From: a virus
IMG/VR virus record: IMGVR_UViG_3300045241_000135
Coordinates: 1-26,586 of that record
Direction: 5' to 3' (one strand)
Length of the DNA: 26,586 nt
Shown here: positions 5,134 through 12,549 of the stretch, piece by piece
Position numbering within the stretch: position 1 is the first letter of the stretch
How the letters are laid out: each line of letters opens with the position of its first letter
Notes under the pieces: generated by a model
Database searches by the model: none
Told to the model about the DNA's origin: nothing
What the model saw: only the letters and a program-made list of their open reading frames with translations
Position numbers and translations under genes: made by a program

Positions 5134-6129
5134 TTACTTCCCGCTCTTGTGCGGATAGATAATCTCGACCTCGTCGTCGGTCGTAATACCGAGATCGGCC
5201 ATGAGGCTCGGGGAGAGGTCGGCCACCCGGCCGGTGTCCTCGTGCGGTCCCCAGTCGGCCGGAAACGCCGTCAGTGCAATCTCAGTGTCCGGCGAGCGCA
5301 CCAACGCGACCTGCCCGGATGTTCGCAGCATTTCTTTCGGCGTCGCCGCATAGTCCCACCGGCAGGCAATATAATGCACGTGTTCATTGAGCCGGCGCGC
5401 GAGCCCGGTCGTTCCCGCAGGCTGCATCGGCAGGAAAAGATGTTGGCTGTGCTGGTCAATGTCATGGATAAAAGCCAGCCCCTCGCTCGCCGACACGCCA
5501 GTGTCGTCCGGCCCGCCGAAATGCGAGACCTTGCCGGTAACGTGCAGCAAGGCCTCGCCGTCACCGGGCGATTCCGGTCGTGGCGGGCGATCAATACCCG
5601 CATCATCCTCACCGCCGAGCACGTCGGCAATCGCACTGCAGATTGCATCGAATTGATCCGCATAGATATCGCAGTCGGCCTCGCTATCGACGAAACAGAC
5701 CTCGAGCAGGATCGCCGGCATCTCCGTGTTGTTGAGGAAAAACAGGTCAGTACGTTTTTTCGCACCGCGGTTGACGAAGCCGGACGACGCGATCGCCGCC
5801 GACACTTGCCCGGCAAGCGCGCTCTGCGTCACATAAAGTACCTCGGTCCCCATCGGTTTTGACACCTGCTCATAGGCATTGAAATGCACGCTGATGTCTA
5901 GGTCGCGGGTCTGTTTGTTGTGATAATCAACGATGGTGTGGAGGTTTTCGTTTTGCGAATGGCTGGTGTCGTCGTGAAACGCCTTCACGTCGATGCCCCT
6001 GGCTTGCAGCTCGTCGGCCAACTGTTCGACCACGCGCCTCGCCTCGTCGACCTCGTCGATGATGCCGGAAGCACCGCGCACATGCTTGCCGTGACCGGAC
6101 GAGATAACGATGCGGCTATATGCAGTCAT
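5134..6129 (-). CDS. Endolysin: N-acetylmuramoyl-L-alanine amidase with RlpA-like C-terminal domain
   Basis: 331 residues. The N-terminal domain (about 1-175) is an Amidase_3-type zinc amidase that cuts the amide bond between MurNAc and L-Ala in peptidoglycan. Visible ligands are H13 (SSGHG), E29 (DEARR) and H82 (SVHFNA), with catalytic E143 (LLEVCF). After a Pro-rich linker, residues about 190-328 resemble a double-psi beta-barrel of the RlpA kind: GKVSHFGGPDDTGV at its start and DWGPHEDTGRVADLS, then LG, near its end, aligning with the RlpA motif around its catalytic Asp. RlpA-type domains act on or bind glycan strands. No signal peptide is seen, so a holin is needed for export. The start has GGAG seven bases upstream. 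The fold of the second domain is inferred from motifs. Confidence 0.85.
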   Translation of the reverse strand: MTAYSRIVISSGHGKHVRGASGIIDEVDEARRVVEQLADELQARGIDVKAFHDDTSHSQNENLHTIVDYHNKQTRDLDISVHFNAYEQVSKPMGTEVLYVTQSALAGQVSAAIASSGFVNRGAKKRTDLFFLNNTEMPAILLEVCFVDSEADCDIYADQFDAICSAIADVLGGEDDAGIDRPPRPESPGDGEALLHVTGKVSHFGGPDDTGVSASEGLAFIHDIDQHSQHLFLPMQPAGTTGLARRLNEHVHYIACRWDYAATPKEMLRTSGQVALVRSPDTEIALTAFPADWGPHEDTGRVADLSPSLMADLGITTDDEVEIIYPHKSGK

Positions 6130-6132
6130 GGT

Positions 6133-6222
6133 TCAAACTCCAAACAAGATCACCAGAATGATCACGACCGCGCCAATCGCGAGCATGCCGAACAGGACAG
6201 CGCGCCAGTCGAGCGAACTCAT
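6133..6222 (-). CDS. 29-residue membrane peptide in the lysis cassette
   Basis: A very short gene reading MSSLDWRAVLFGMLAIGAVV followed by IILVILFGV. Its ATG overlaps the stop of the upstream gene as ATGA, and AGGGA lies eight bases upstream. Nearly the whole product is one hydrophobic helix after a short polar N-terminus. The endolysin ATG starts three bases after its stop, and the endolysin ribosome binding site lies within its last codons. The overlap, the ribosome binding site and the hydrophobic content support translation. It could be an antiholin or a lysis regulator; that is inference from position. Confidence 0.6.
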   Translation of the reverse strand: MSSLDWRAVLFGMLAIGAVVIILVILFGV

Positions 6223-6446
6223 GTCGGCGGTCCTTGCCGACAGTCGCGAATGTCTCTGACAAGATTGCTGATCAGCTCAAGCTGCGACTTGTTGCGCTCG
6301 CTGGCGTTGGCGGCGACCTCGCCCAGCACATAGGCGGCGAAGCTGAGAAAGCCGACGTTGACGACCAGCAGCGCGATCGCGAGCGGCGTCGACTTCATCG
6401 CCTCCAAAGTTGACGTCGCGACCTTGGCGACTTCCTCCGCGACCAT
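6219..6446 (-). CDS. Single-span holin-like membrane protein
   Basis: 75 residues with a short amphipathic N-terminus, one transmembrane helix (about 23-45: LAIALLVVNVGFLSFAAYVL) and a C-terminal charged helical segment (ASERNKSQLELISNLVRDIR). AAGG lies seven bases before the ATG. It sits between a two-span holin candidate and the tiny membrane peptide, directly upstream of the endolysin. It may be a holin, antiholin or inner-membrane spanin-like protein; I cannot tell which. Confidence 0.65.
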   Translation of the reverse strand: MVAEEVAKVATSTLEAMKSTPLAIALLVVNVGFLSFAAYVLGEVAANASERNKSQLELISNLVRDIRDCRQGPPT

Positions 6447-6450
6447 TTGG

Positions 6451-6678
6451 CTACCTTACAGCCCCGATGAGGTGGACCGACGGGATGCCGAGCAATAGGG
6501 CGACCAGCATGTAGAGCCCGACGAGGGCGACCACGATCATATACCCTTTCTGCACGTTCGGAGGCACGCTTTGCCCCATCCACGACATGAACCATATGAT
6601 GACCGCGCCCACCAACAAAAGGATCGCGACGACGATCGCGATGTCGATGATTCCCAACAAGATGCCACCAAGGGACAT
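6451..6678 (-). CDS. Two-span membrane protein, probable holin
   Basis: 75 residues with two hydrophobic helices (about 8-32 and 46-64) separated by a short polar loop (MGQSVPPNVQKG), the layout of class II-type holins that permeabilise the inner membrane to let the endolysin out. The ribosome binding site is excellent (AAGGAGG, then five bases to the ATG). It is the first of three small membrane-protein genes upstream of the amidase. Assignment rests on size, topology and position rather than on a recognised family. Confidence 0.65.
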   Translation of the reverse strand: MSLGGILLGIIDIAIVVAILLLVGAVIIWFMSWMGQSVPPNVQKGYMIVVALVGLYMLVALLLGIPSVHLIGAVR

Positions 6679-6691
6679 GATCGCCTCCTTA

Positions 6692-7279
6692 TCAAAGGCT
6701 CGTCGAGTAATTTACATTGAGAGTGTCCCCATTCACGACCGACTTATCGCCGGTCGAGAACGTGCCCGCCGACCACAACACACCGTTGGTGTCGTCCTTG
6801 GTGGCGACCGCGCCTGAGCCGAAGCAAAGGAACGCGCCCTTGACGGTGCCCGTGCTCGTAATCGCAAACGACAGCGCCGCCGATAACGCCTTCGATCCCG
6901 ATGCTGCCGCCGACCAAACTGCGGTTTTGCGGTTGCCGGAATAAGTCGGCGCGTTGGTGCCGCCGGCCTCAAGCCATCCCGAATGCGACGCCATCGTGTC
7001 GCCGGCCGCCGGACCCGTCGTGTAGGACACCGACGAGATCAGGCCCATGTAGGGCCCGACCACGGTGTATGCCGATCCGGCCAGGAAAGTATCGAGCGCC
7101 AAATTCTTACCGACCGTCTGCACGACGTTTTCGATCGTGTCACGCCATTTGAGTTTGCCGTCCGCACTGATGCATTCGACCTCATAACGGCCATGCGCCT
7201 CGGCCTGCTCGCCGAGGCCACTGCCGCGGACAACAGACGCGTCGTTATGCTCGCGCGCGTTGGCGCGTTCCTCAGTCAT
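6692..7279 (-). CDS. Virion or tail-fibre-associated protein
   Basis: 195 residues. Two in-frame ATGs exist (7291 and 7279); GGAG lies between them seven bases before 7279, which I prefer. The N-terminus is polar; the body is rich in Gly, Ser, Thr and Ala (GNRKTAVWSAAASGSKALSA, SFAITSTGTVKGAFLCFGSG) and looks beta-structured, with the repeated small-residue pattern common in phage fibre and decoration proteins. It lies directly after the large beta-helix-like protein and before the lysis genes. I recognise the style from Hyphomicrobiales phage tail regions but not a named family. It is probably part of the host-recognition apparatus. Confidence 0.6.
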   Translation of the reverse strand: MTEERANAREHNDASVVRGSGLGEQAEAHGRYEVECISADGKLKWRDTIENVVQTVGKNLALDTFLAGSAYTVVGPYMGLISSVSYTTGPAAGDTMASHSGWLEAGGTNAPTYSGNRKTAVWSAAASGSKALSAALSFAITSTGTVKGAFLCFGSGAVATKDDTNGVLWSAGTFSTGDKSVVNGDTLNVNYSTSL

Positions 7280-7298
7280 GGGTTTCTCCATTTGATGG

Positions 7299-9095
7299 TC
7301 AGGTCAGGACGATCTGGGGATCGAGGTAGTACGTCGTGCTCGGCTTCGCCGCTCGCACCCGCGCGTGCAGGTAGCCGGCGAGACCGGGCTGCGGTGAAGA
7401 CAACGTGGCGACGAGCTTGAAGGGCGTCCAGCCGGCGCCGCTGCCGCCGCCGTTCCAGGTTGAGCTATCGGATGCCACCGCAGCGTTGGCAGCGAGCACG
7501 CTGGCCTTGGTCGTCGTGACTATCGTACCCAGCGGCGACCCGGACGCACTGAGGTATTCCACCTCCAACCAGATGTCGTCATTGAAAGGCAACGCACCCG
7601 CGTTGATGGTGCCGTAGACCGTGACCGTGACATTGGCGCCTGTAACCGCGTTCCAAATCGCGTAAGGCTCGGCCTTGAACGGCCGCAGCCATTGTGAGTT
7701 CGCTGTGGTGACGATCTTGCGCGACTGCGCCTGCCCGGTGGGATCGGCTGCGCCGCCGACACGGGTGATCGAAGTCTCGGTGGTCTCGGTACCTTCGTAG
7801 AGGTAGCGTGCGGATTTGTAAGCAGTGGCGCCGCTGTCGCAACGAACGAGTTGAATGGTTTGCCCGAAAGCCAACGGTGTCGGGATCGTCATCGACGCAT
7901 TGAGCTTGCAATCCTTGAGCAGCCAATTACCCATCTGATAACTAGATGCTTGTTTATCGATAGCACCCGTAAATTGGCTAAGATCAATGGCCTCCAACGT
8001 GATGTTGCCCAACTGATTGTTGCTACCTTGTCCAAATAGCCCAGTAGGCACCGACGACCCGCTGGCGAGAATTGCTCCGGTATTTTGCCAGGTGAAGAGG
8101 GCAACACCTAGATTGATGTATTGTCCTGCATGCCCGAAATAGGCAGTGCAATTATTCCATATGACGACGCCTGCGGTGTTGGTGTTGATTTGCATACCTG
8201 CAAATTGGTAAGTAGTGGCGACTTTAAAAAGACAATTGTCAAAGTAGTAAAAAGCACCGGTTGGCCCCAAAAGCACAGACGCGCTGGTTGATTGTCCGGC
8301 ACCGGCTATGAGCCCGATGCCGCGAACATAGATTCCGCCCCCCGAAGGACTGAAATTAATACTGGCCGCAGCCGTCGTTGAAACCGTCGCCCCCGCAGTC
8401 AAATCCGAACTGGCAGGCGGGTAGCTACCGGAATGATTGTGACAGAGTATCCGGCCCATAGTCGTATTGGATAGTGTGGGTGAAATGTTGATCGTCGTCG
8501 TCTGTGACTCGGCGTGGTTGTCGCCGACGTAGACCGTGTTGCCCGCCGCGAACCAGTTCGATCCGAACACGCTTGCAAGCCTGGCGAATGGAGCCTGCCC
8601 GCCGGTGAAACCGGAAACCGGGCCGAGCGAAGTCCATGTGGTCGTGCCTTCAGTCGTCGTCGTGCCAGCAGTGTCACTGAATGCCGGCTCGGACGCGCCC
8701 AGCGTGCCGGCCGTCGAGCAAATCTGATAGCTGGCGCCGTTGTTCCTTTTGATTATGGCGCCGAGCGTCGGATTGCCTGCCGCCTTCTGCGCAGTCCAGT
8801 TCGGCGTGTTGGTGGCATCTCCATTTAAAGACGCCGCGCCAGTGCATTCCTGAAAGGTCACGCCGCCGGATGTGTTCTTCGCGCCGCGCGTTACTGTCCA
8901 CGACGGCTCGGTGCTGCTCGTGCCAGCAATAATGACGACGAACACACGCTCGTTGCCAACCGTCGGAGCGGTGAGTTGGCGAACTAATTGACCGGCCGAG
9001 TAAGCAGTCGAGGCGGCAAATTGCGGCACTGCGTAGTAACCAGTCGAAGACTGATTTCCAGCATTTACGTACCAAGTGGTGTCAGCGAAGGCCAA
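7299..9095 (-). CDS. Large beta-helix-like receptor-binding (tail spike or fibre) protein
   Basis: 598 residues. It begins at a TTG (9095), supported by GAGGGG seven bases upstream; no nearby ATG exists. The N-terminal part (about 1-170) is Thr/Ser/Gly-rich with repeated short strands and Trp-containing turns (STAYSAGQLVRQ, NTPNWTAQKAAG, GTTTWTSLG), like small modular repeats that decorate tail spikes. The middle (about 185-430) has the hydrophobic-polar alternation of a right-handed parallel beta-helix (GGGIYVRGIGLIAGAGQ, YYFDNCLFK, VVIWNNCTAYFG). The C-terminal 150 residues look like a beta-sandwich. Such proteins bind or degrade surface polysaccharide. No catalytic residues can be picked from sequence alone. 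Confidence 0.65.
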   Translation of the reverse strand: MAFADTTWYVNAGNQSSTGYYAVPQFAASTAYSAGQLVRQLTAPTVGNERVFVVIIAGTSSTEPSWTVTRGAKNTSGGVTFQECTGAASLNGDATNTPNWTAQKAAGNPTLGAIIKRNNGASYQICSTAGTLGASEPAFSDTAGTTTTEGTTTWTSLGPVSGFTGGQAPFARLASVFGSNWFAAGNTVYVGDNHAESQTTTINISPTLSNTTMGRILCHNHSGSYPPASSDLTAGATVSTTAAASINFSPSGGGIYVRGIGLIAGAGQSTSASVLLGPTGAFYYFDNCLFKVATTYQFAGMQINTNTAGVVIWNNCTAYFGHAGQYINLGVALFTWQNTGAILASGSSVPTGLFGQGSNNQLGNITLEAIDLSQFTGAIDKQASSYQMGNWLLKDCKLNASMTIPTPLAFGQTIQLVRCDSGATAYKSARYLYEGTETTETSITRVGGAADPTGQAQSRKIVTTANSQWLRPFKAEPYAIWNAVTGANVTVTVYGTINAGALPFNDDIWLEVEYLSASGSPLGTIVTTTKASVLAANAAVASDSSTWNGGGSGAGWTPFKLVATLSSPQPGLAGYLHARVRAAKPSTTYYLDPQIVLT

Positions 9096-9099
9096 GGTC

Positions 9100-9600
9100 T
9101 TACCCCTCGATATAAATTACAGCCGGCGCCGTCGCGCCTGGCATGATCGGCCCGTCGAGCGCGAGCATGCCGCCAAAGATCAGGCCAGCAGTCACAGAAG
9201 CATTCACCAAGTCAGCCGCGCTCGCCGCCTCGGTCACCGTTCCGCTCACAATGGGTGCGGACACCACCGTGGCGTCTTGCGCGGAATCGGCGGCAACCGT
9301 TTCTGCCACCGCGTCACTCGTCTGGCGAGAAGCGGAAGCCGCATCGATCGCGGTTGCCGCCTCTACGATCGCGGCCGCGTAAGCGAGTCCAGCGGTGACG
9401 GTCGAACTGGCGCTCGCCGCCTCCAGCATGATCTGCCCGAGGAATGCATCGACGTGGTCGCCCACCGACGCCGGGTCGTCGACGAGCGTGGCGAAGACGA
9501 CGTTGCCGGTGCCTGGCGTGTCCAGCGCCGCAGCAGCCTCGGCGAGATCGACCGCGATTGCCGCCCGCCGTTGCAGCAGGCTAACGTTACAGACGAGCAT
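9100..9600 (-). CDS. Ala-rich repetitive tail-region protein
   Basis: 166 residues made of degenerate repeats of EAASA or EAATA followed by about ten residues rich in Thr, Val, Asp and Ser (LEAASASSTVTAG, VEAATAIDAASAS, VTEAASAADLVNASVTAG). It overlaps the end of the upstream lectin-like gene by 14 bases and ends five bases before the next start codon. Related Ala-rich repeat proteins occur between tail-fibre genes of alphaproteobacterial phages, in my memory without a defined function. It probably forms an extended connector or fibre segment. Confidence 0.55.
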   Translation of the reverse strand: MLVCNVSLLQRRAAIAVDLAEAAAALDTPGTGNVVFATLVDDPASVGDHVDAFLGQIMLEAASASSTVTAGLAYAAAIVEAATAIDAASASRQTSDAVAETVAADSAQDATVVSAPIVSGTVTEAASAADLVNASVTAGLIFGGMLALDGPIMPGATAPAVIYIEG

Positions 9601-11164
9601 CCGCAGGCTTCTTGGTCAGCGCCGGCCGAGCCTTGCGACTGCTGCCAGGTGGAGGCGGATTTTGTTTTAGGCTTGGGTCAGGGGTATATTTTTTGATCCC
9701 ACCAGTCCGATTGAATTGCCCGATTGGCTTTACTGTCGGAGGATCGGTGCTGTAGTCGAAACCTGTGGTCCCCGTATTCTTGCCATCGATCCAATTGTTG
9801 CTGCCGTGCAGCAGGATTTCCGGTTTCTTTCCCAACAACTTCTCTGCCGGCGCCGGCTGCACTGGCCGGTCATCTGTCGCAGGTTGTCCTTCCGGCTTGA
9901 CCGGCATCAATGTGAAATTTCCATCGTTGTCCCTGACCGGGTGGCCATTGCCGTCGCGCTCGTAATCGATGAAGGCACGGCGGTTGATCTCGACAGCGGT
10001 GTCGAGCGTGACGTCAGTCCACATCTGGAACTCGGCCATCTCGCTACGAAGGATCGAACCCGGCAGTTCATCGATCCCCCACTCCTTGGTCGATGGAATA
10101 CCGATAGGTTTCCCGTCTGTCTCAAGCCGAGCGCCGCTTAAGCTGTAACTCGGTAATATGTCATTTCCTTTGTAAGCTTCTTCCCAGAACCCAAAACCGG
10201 AATGACCCTCCGTGATGGATTGTGCAAAGCTGTGCGTGGTGTAATTATTTGTATTACCGGCGTGCCAAGCATTAAGCGTCTGCCGCGATACTAGATCATT
10301 TTTGTCGAGCCCCATTTCAGGAAATGCCCCAGTAAGACTTTGTCCGAAGACGTTTTCGTCGTCGATGGCAAGCCACACTTTACAAATAGATGAGATTGCT
10401 GGAGGTGTATCCACGACCCGCTCATAAGGGGGATCGGCTCCTTGAGTAACTATCGTAGAAAACAAAGTACCGTTCGCCTGCATCTTTCCGCCCATGTCGA
10501 TGGAGAACAACACATGATGCCATTCGTCTGGCGTTACCAAGCATGAACGACTTCCTTCGAGGCCAACCATCGATCCTCCGATGAGGAAACTATCGTTGCT
10601 CGCATCTAATATTTGTTCGGTAACGTCGGTGCTTTGGTGATCGACATGAAACGGCGGCGGTTGGTACCCCAAAGTGGTGCCGTAATCGTCGGTGATGGTC
10701 GGGATACCGTTGGGAGGAGTCACTGCGTTCAGGGTAGTCGTAGCGTCGATCGTCGATGTGAACGCGATTCCTGCGCCAGTCCCCGACTTACTCAGTTGCA
10801 GATCGATATGAAAAATGAGGACGTCACCATTCGTATCCAGGTAGAACAAACACGGCGGAACTTTAATTGGCTCAGCAGCTTCAGTAAGAATTGAATCGTT
10901 ACCAAGAAACTGTTGCATAACCGGAGACACCGAAAAATACGGTGTACTCGGACCCGAGTTCTTCCAATACTGAACGTTCATCGTTTTTTCCAAAGTCGTG
11001 CCAACTAGACGTTGATTTGTTTGCCGACCACCGAATGCCAACAAGTCTATGGACGTGCTATTGTCATAGGCTTTTGCCATGGTCTCTTTCGGGCATCGAA
11101 ACCAGAACGAGATCACAGCCTTGGAAAAATTCGGGATGCCGCTGATGATTTGCAGATAGCTCAT
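9587..11164 (-). CDS. Concanavalin A/LamG-like tail protein
   Basis: 525 residues. Features of a lectin-like jelly roll are visible: EWHHVLFSIDMGGKM (about 214-228, the strand with the WHHV signature of LamG-type modules), SICKVWLAIDDENVF, and AEFQMWTDVTLDTAVEINRR ahead of the conserved-looking end (EKLLGKKPEILLHGSNNWID). The C-terminal 60 residues are Pro/Lys-rich and polar. These modules bind carbohydrate, so a receptor-recognition or virion-surface role is likely. The start overlaps the stop of the preceding 59-residue gene as ATGA. Composition is noticeably less GC-rich than in neighbouring structural genes, which is common in exchangeable host-range genes. Confidence 0.6.
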   Translation of the reverse strand: MSYLQIISGIPNFSKAVISFWFRCPKETMAKAYDNSTSIDLLAFGGRQTNQRLVGTTLEKTMNVQYWKNSGPSTPYFSVSPVMQQFLGNDSILTEAAEPIKVPPCLFYLDTNGDVLIFHIDLQLSKSGTGAGIAFTSTIDATTTLNAVTPPNGIPTITDDYGTTLGYQPPPFHVDHQSTDVTEQILDASNDSFLIGGSMVGLEGSRSCLVTPDEWHHVLFSIDMGGKMQANGTLFSTIVTQGADPPYERVVDTPPAISSICKVWLAIDDENVFGQSLTGAFPEMGLDKNDLVSRQTLNAWHAGNTNNYTTHSFAQSITEGHSGFGFWEEAYKGNDILPSYSLSGARLETDGKPIGIPSTKEWGIDELPGSILRSEMAEFQMWTDVTLDTAVEINRRAFIDYERDGNGHPVRDNDGNFTLMPVKPEGQPATDDRPVQPAPAEKLLGKKPEILLHGSNNWIDGKNTGTTGFDYSTDPPTVKPIGQFNRTGGIKKYTPDPSLKQNPPPPGSSRKARPALTKKPADARL

Positions 11165-11340
11165 GCCTTCTCCCGATTGCGGGGAGCCTCCACCCCAACT
11201 GACCTTGATGCCACCGATCCCATCCCAGGCGCGTCCTGATCTTTATCGCCGAATTCAACGGCAAGCCCGCCCGTCGCCCAATGCACATTGATGATGCGGG
11301 TTAAAATGTCCTGAGCGAAGCCGCTTCCGGCGGACGCCAT
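11161..11340 (-). CDS. 59-residue tail-operon protein of unknown function
   Basis: A small gene filling the otherwise empty gap between two tail genes. The ATG (11340-11338) shares its A with the upstream stop in a TAATG overlap, and its TGA overlaps the downstream ATG as ATGA, so it is tiled exactly between neighbours. The product reads MASAGSGFAQDILTRIINVH at its start, then WATGGLAVEFGDKDQD and a basic polar end. There is no signal peptide or membrane segment. The tiling is the main evidence that it is translated. Function is unknown; a structural or chaperone role is possible. Confidence 0.65.
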   Translation of the reverse strand: MASAGSGFAQDILTRIINVHWATGGLAVEFGDKDQDAPGMGSVASRSVGVEAPRNREKA

Positions 11341-12134
11341 TAAATATCCGTCCGCAGGAACGGCAGCGTCACCGACAGACCGGACGGCGCGGCGTTGTTC
11401 GAGGCCGTCACCCGCAGAGCATAGCGGTCGCCTTCGGCAAAGTCGGTCGCCGTTGCCACATAGACCGCCCCAACTTGCCCGCCCGCGGTGTCGATCCCAC
11501 TGCCCACCGTAAATGTGACGGTGCCGATCTCGGTGCGGTTCTTCTGTATCGAGATAACGATGTTGGTGCCGGTGGCGACGCCGACATCGAGATAGGCGTA
11601 GGCGTTCGCGTTGCCGTTGGCGAGATGCATGGTCCGGTTGGCAATGCCGACAAACAACAACTCACCGGCCGAGCGCTGGACCGTGCCAGGTACAAAAATC
11701 GCCGCGTCGTAATTGGTATCGCCGATCGGAACCCAAAGCGCATATAGCGGATTGCCGCTGCCGTCCACCGCGCCCGGGTCGAACACGGCCGGCAGTGCTG
11801 GCGTGGTGTGATCTTGCAGGACCTGGAAAATGCCCTGGCCTTTGACGCTCACAATGTTGGCGCGAGTATAGGGTGTCGAGTTCGACCATTCGCCGACGAA
11901 CGTCAACGTCGCCACCGGCAGCAGAATGACCTGCGACGTTCCATCGGTGAAGTGGAACGTGAACGAGCTTTCGGTATAGGTGACGCTCTCGATCATCTTG
12001 CCGGCGGCAAGATCGGCGTTCAGCGCGACGACGCGCTGGTCGAGATCCCAGAAACTGCCGTCGACTTGCGCGGCACTATTGGGCGTGCCGGTGCCGCCAC
12101 CCCAGGCGCCATCGGTGACATATACAATTGTCAT
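11340..12134 (-). CDS. Tail-tip or fibre-base protein, unknown family
   Basis: 264 residues from the ATG at 12134, one base after the stop of the upstream gene; an open frame runs further upstream but inside that gene. The N-terminus (MTIVYVTDGAWGGGTGTPNS) and the segment GSFWDLDQRVVALNADLA, followed by SVTYTESSFTFHFTDGTSQVILLPVATLTFVGEW, resemble the start of phage proteins that attach fibres, where a carbohydrate-binding-module-like repeat (YTRANIVSVKGQGIFQVLQD) follows. The C-terminal half (about 175-264) is a beta-rich domain with alternating Val, Thr and Ala, ending in a short basic tail. Position after the tail hub fits a fibre adaptor. Confidence 0.6.
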   Translation of the reverse strand: MTIVYVTDGAWGGGTGTPNSAAQVDGSFWDLDQRVVALNADLAAGKMIESVTYTESSFTFHFTDGTSQVILLPVATLTFVGEWSNSTPYTRANIVSVKGQGIFQVLQDHTTPALPAVFDPGAVDGSGNPLYALWVPIGDTNYDAAIFVPGTVQRSAGELLFVGIANRTMHLANGNANAYAYLDVGVATGTNIVISIQKNRTEIGTVTFTVGSGIDTAGGQVGAVYVATATDFAEGDRYALRVTASNNAAPSGLSVTLPFLRTDI

Positions 12135-12135
12135 T

Positions 12136-12549
12136 TTATGGTGACTGCCCGTCCGATTTGCGCACGAGGTTTGTCTGCAAGGTCTTGACGTTGTCCGCCG
12201 TTGGCGGGTCCGCATAATGATACGTTGTAGCAGACCCGTCTGGGTCTTTCATGATGGCCTTTTTGATGCGCTCGACATCGACATAGCTCCCTGAGTCCTC
12301 GTCGATAACGCCGCCATCGTCCTTTTTATAAATCCGGTCCACATCGTAAGTGCGCTCGGTTTCAGTCTGTGCGACCGTATGCGACGATGACACTTGCCAC
12401 GAGTGCGGCAGATCGATCACGCGCCCGCCGCTACCGCCAATCGTCGCGATGCCTTGGGTGGGATCGCTCGCAGGCGCGAGAACGCGCGGCGCCTGCGGCC
12501 GGATATTGGGAAAGACAACCGGCCGGACGACAACTTCAAAGCCGCTCAT
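12136..12549 (-). CDS. 137-residue tail-region protein of unknown function
   Basis: The ATG overlaps the upstream stop as ATGA, with GAGG five bases before it. The first 50 residues are Pro- and Val-rich, followed by IDLPHSWQVSSSHTVAQTET and a polar region with a conserved-looking pattern (ERTYDVDRIYKKDDGGVIDE, VDVERIKKAIMKD). I recall similar proteins next to tail hub genes in Bradyrhizobium-type prophages but know no function. No membrane segment or signal peptide is visible. Position suggests a minor tail or assembly component. Confidence 0.65.
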   Translation of the reverse strand: MSGFEVVVRPVVFPNIRPQAPRVLAPASDPTQGIATIGGSGGRVIDLPHSWQVSSSHTVAQTETERTYDVDRIYKKDDGGVIDEDSGSYVDVERIKKAIMKDPDGSATTYHYADPPTADNVKTLQTNLVRKSDGQSP

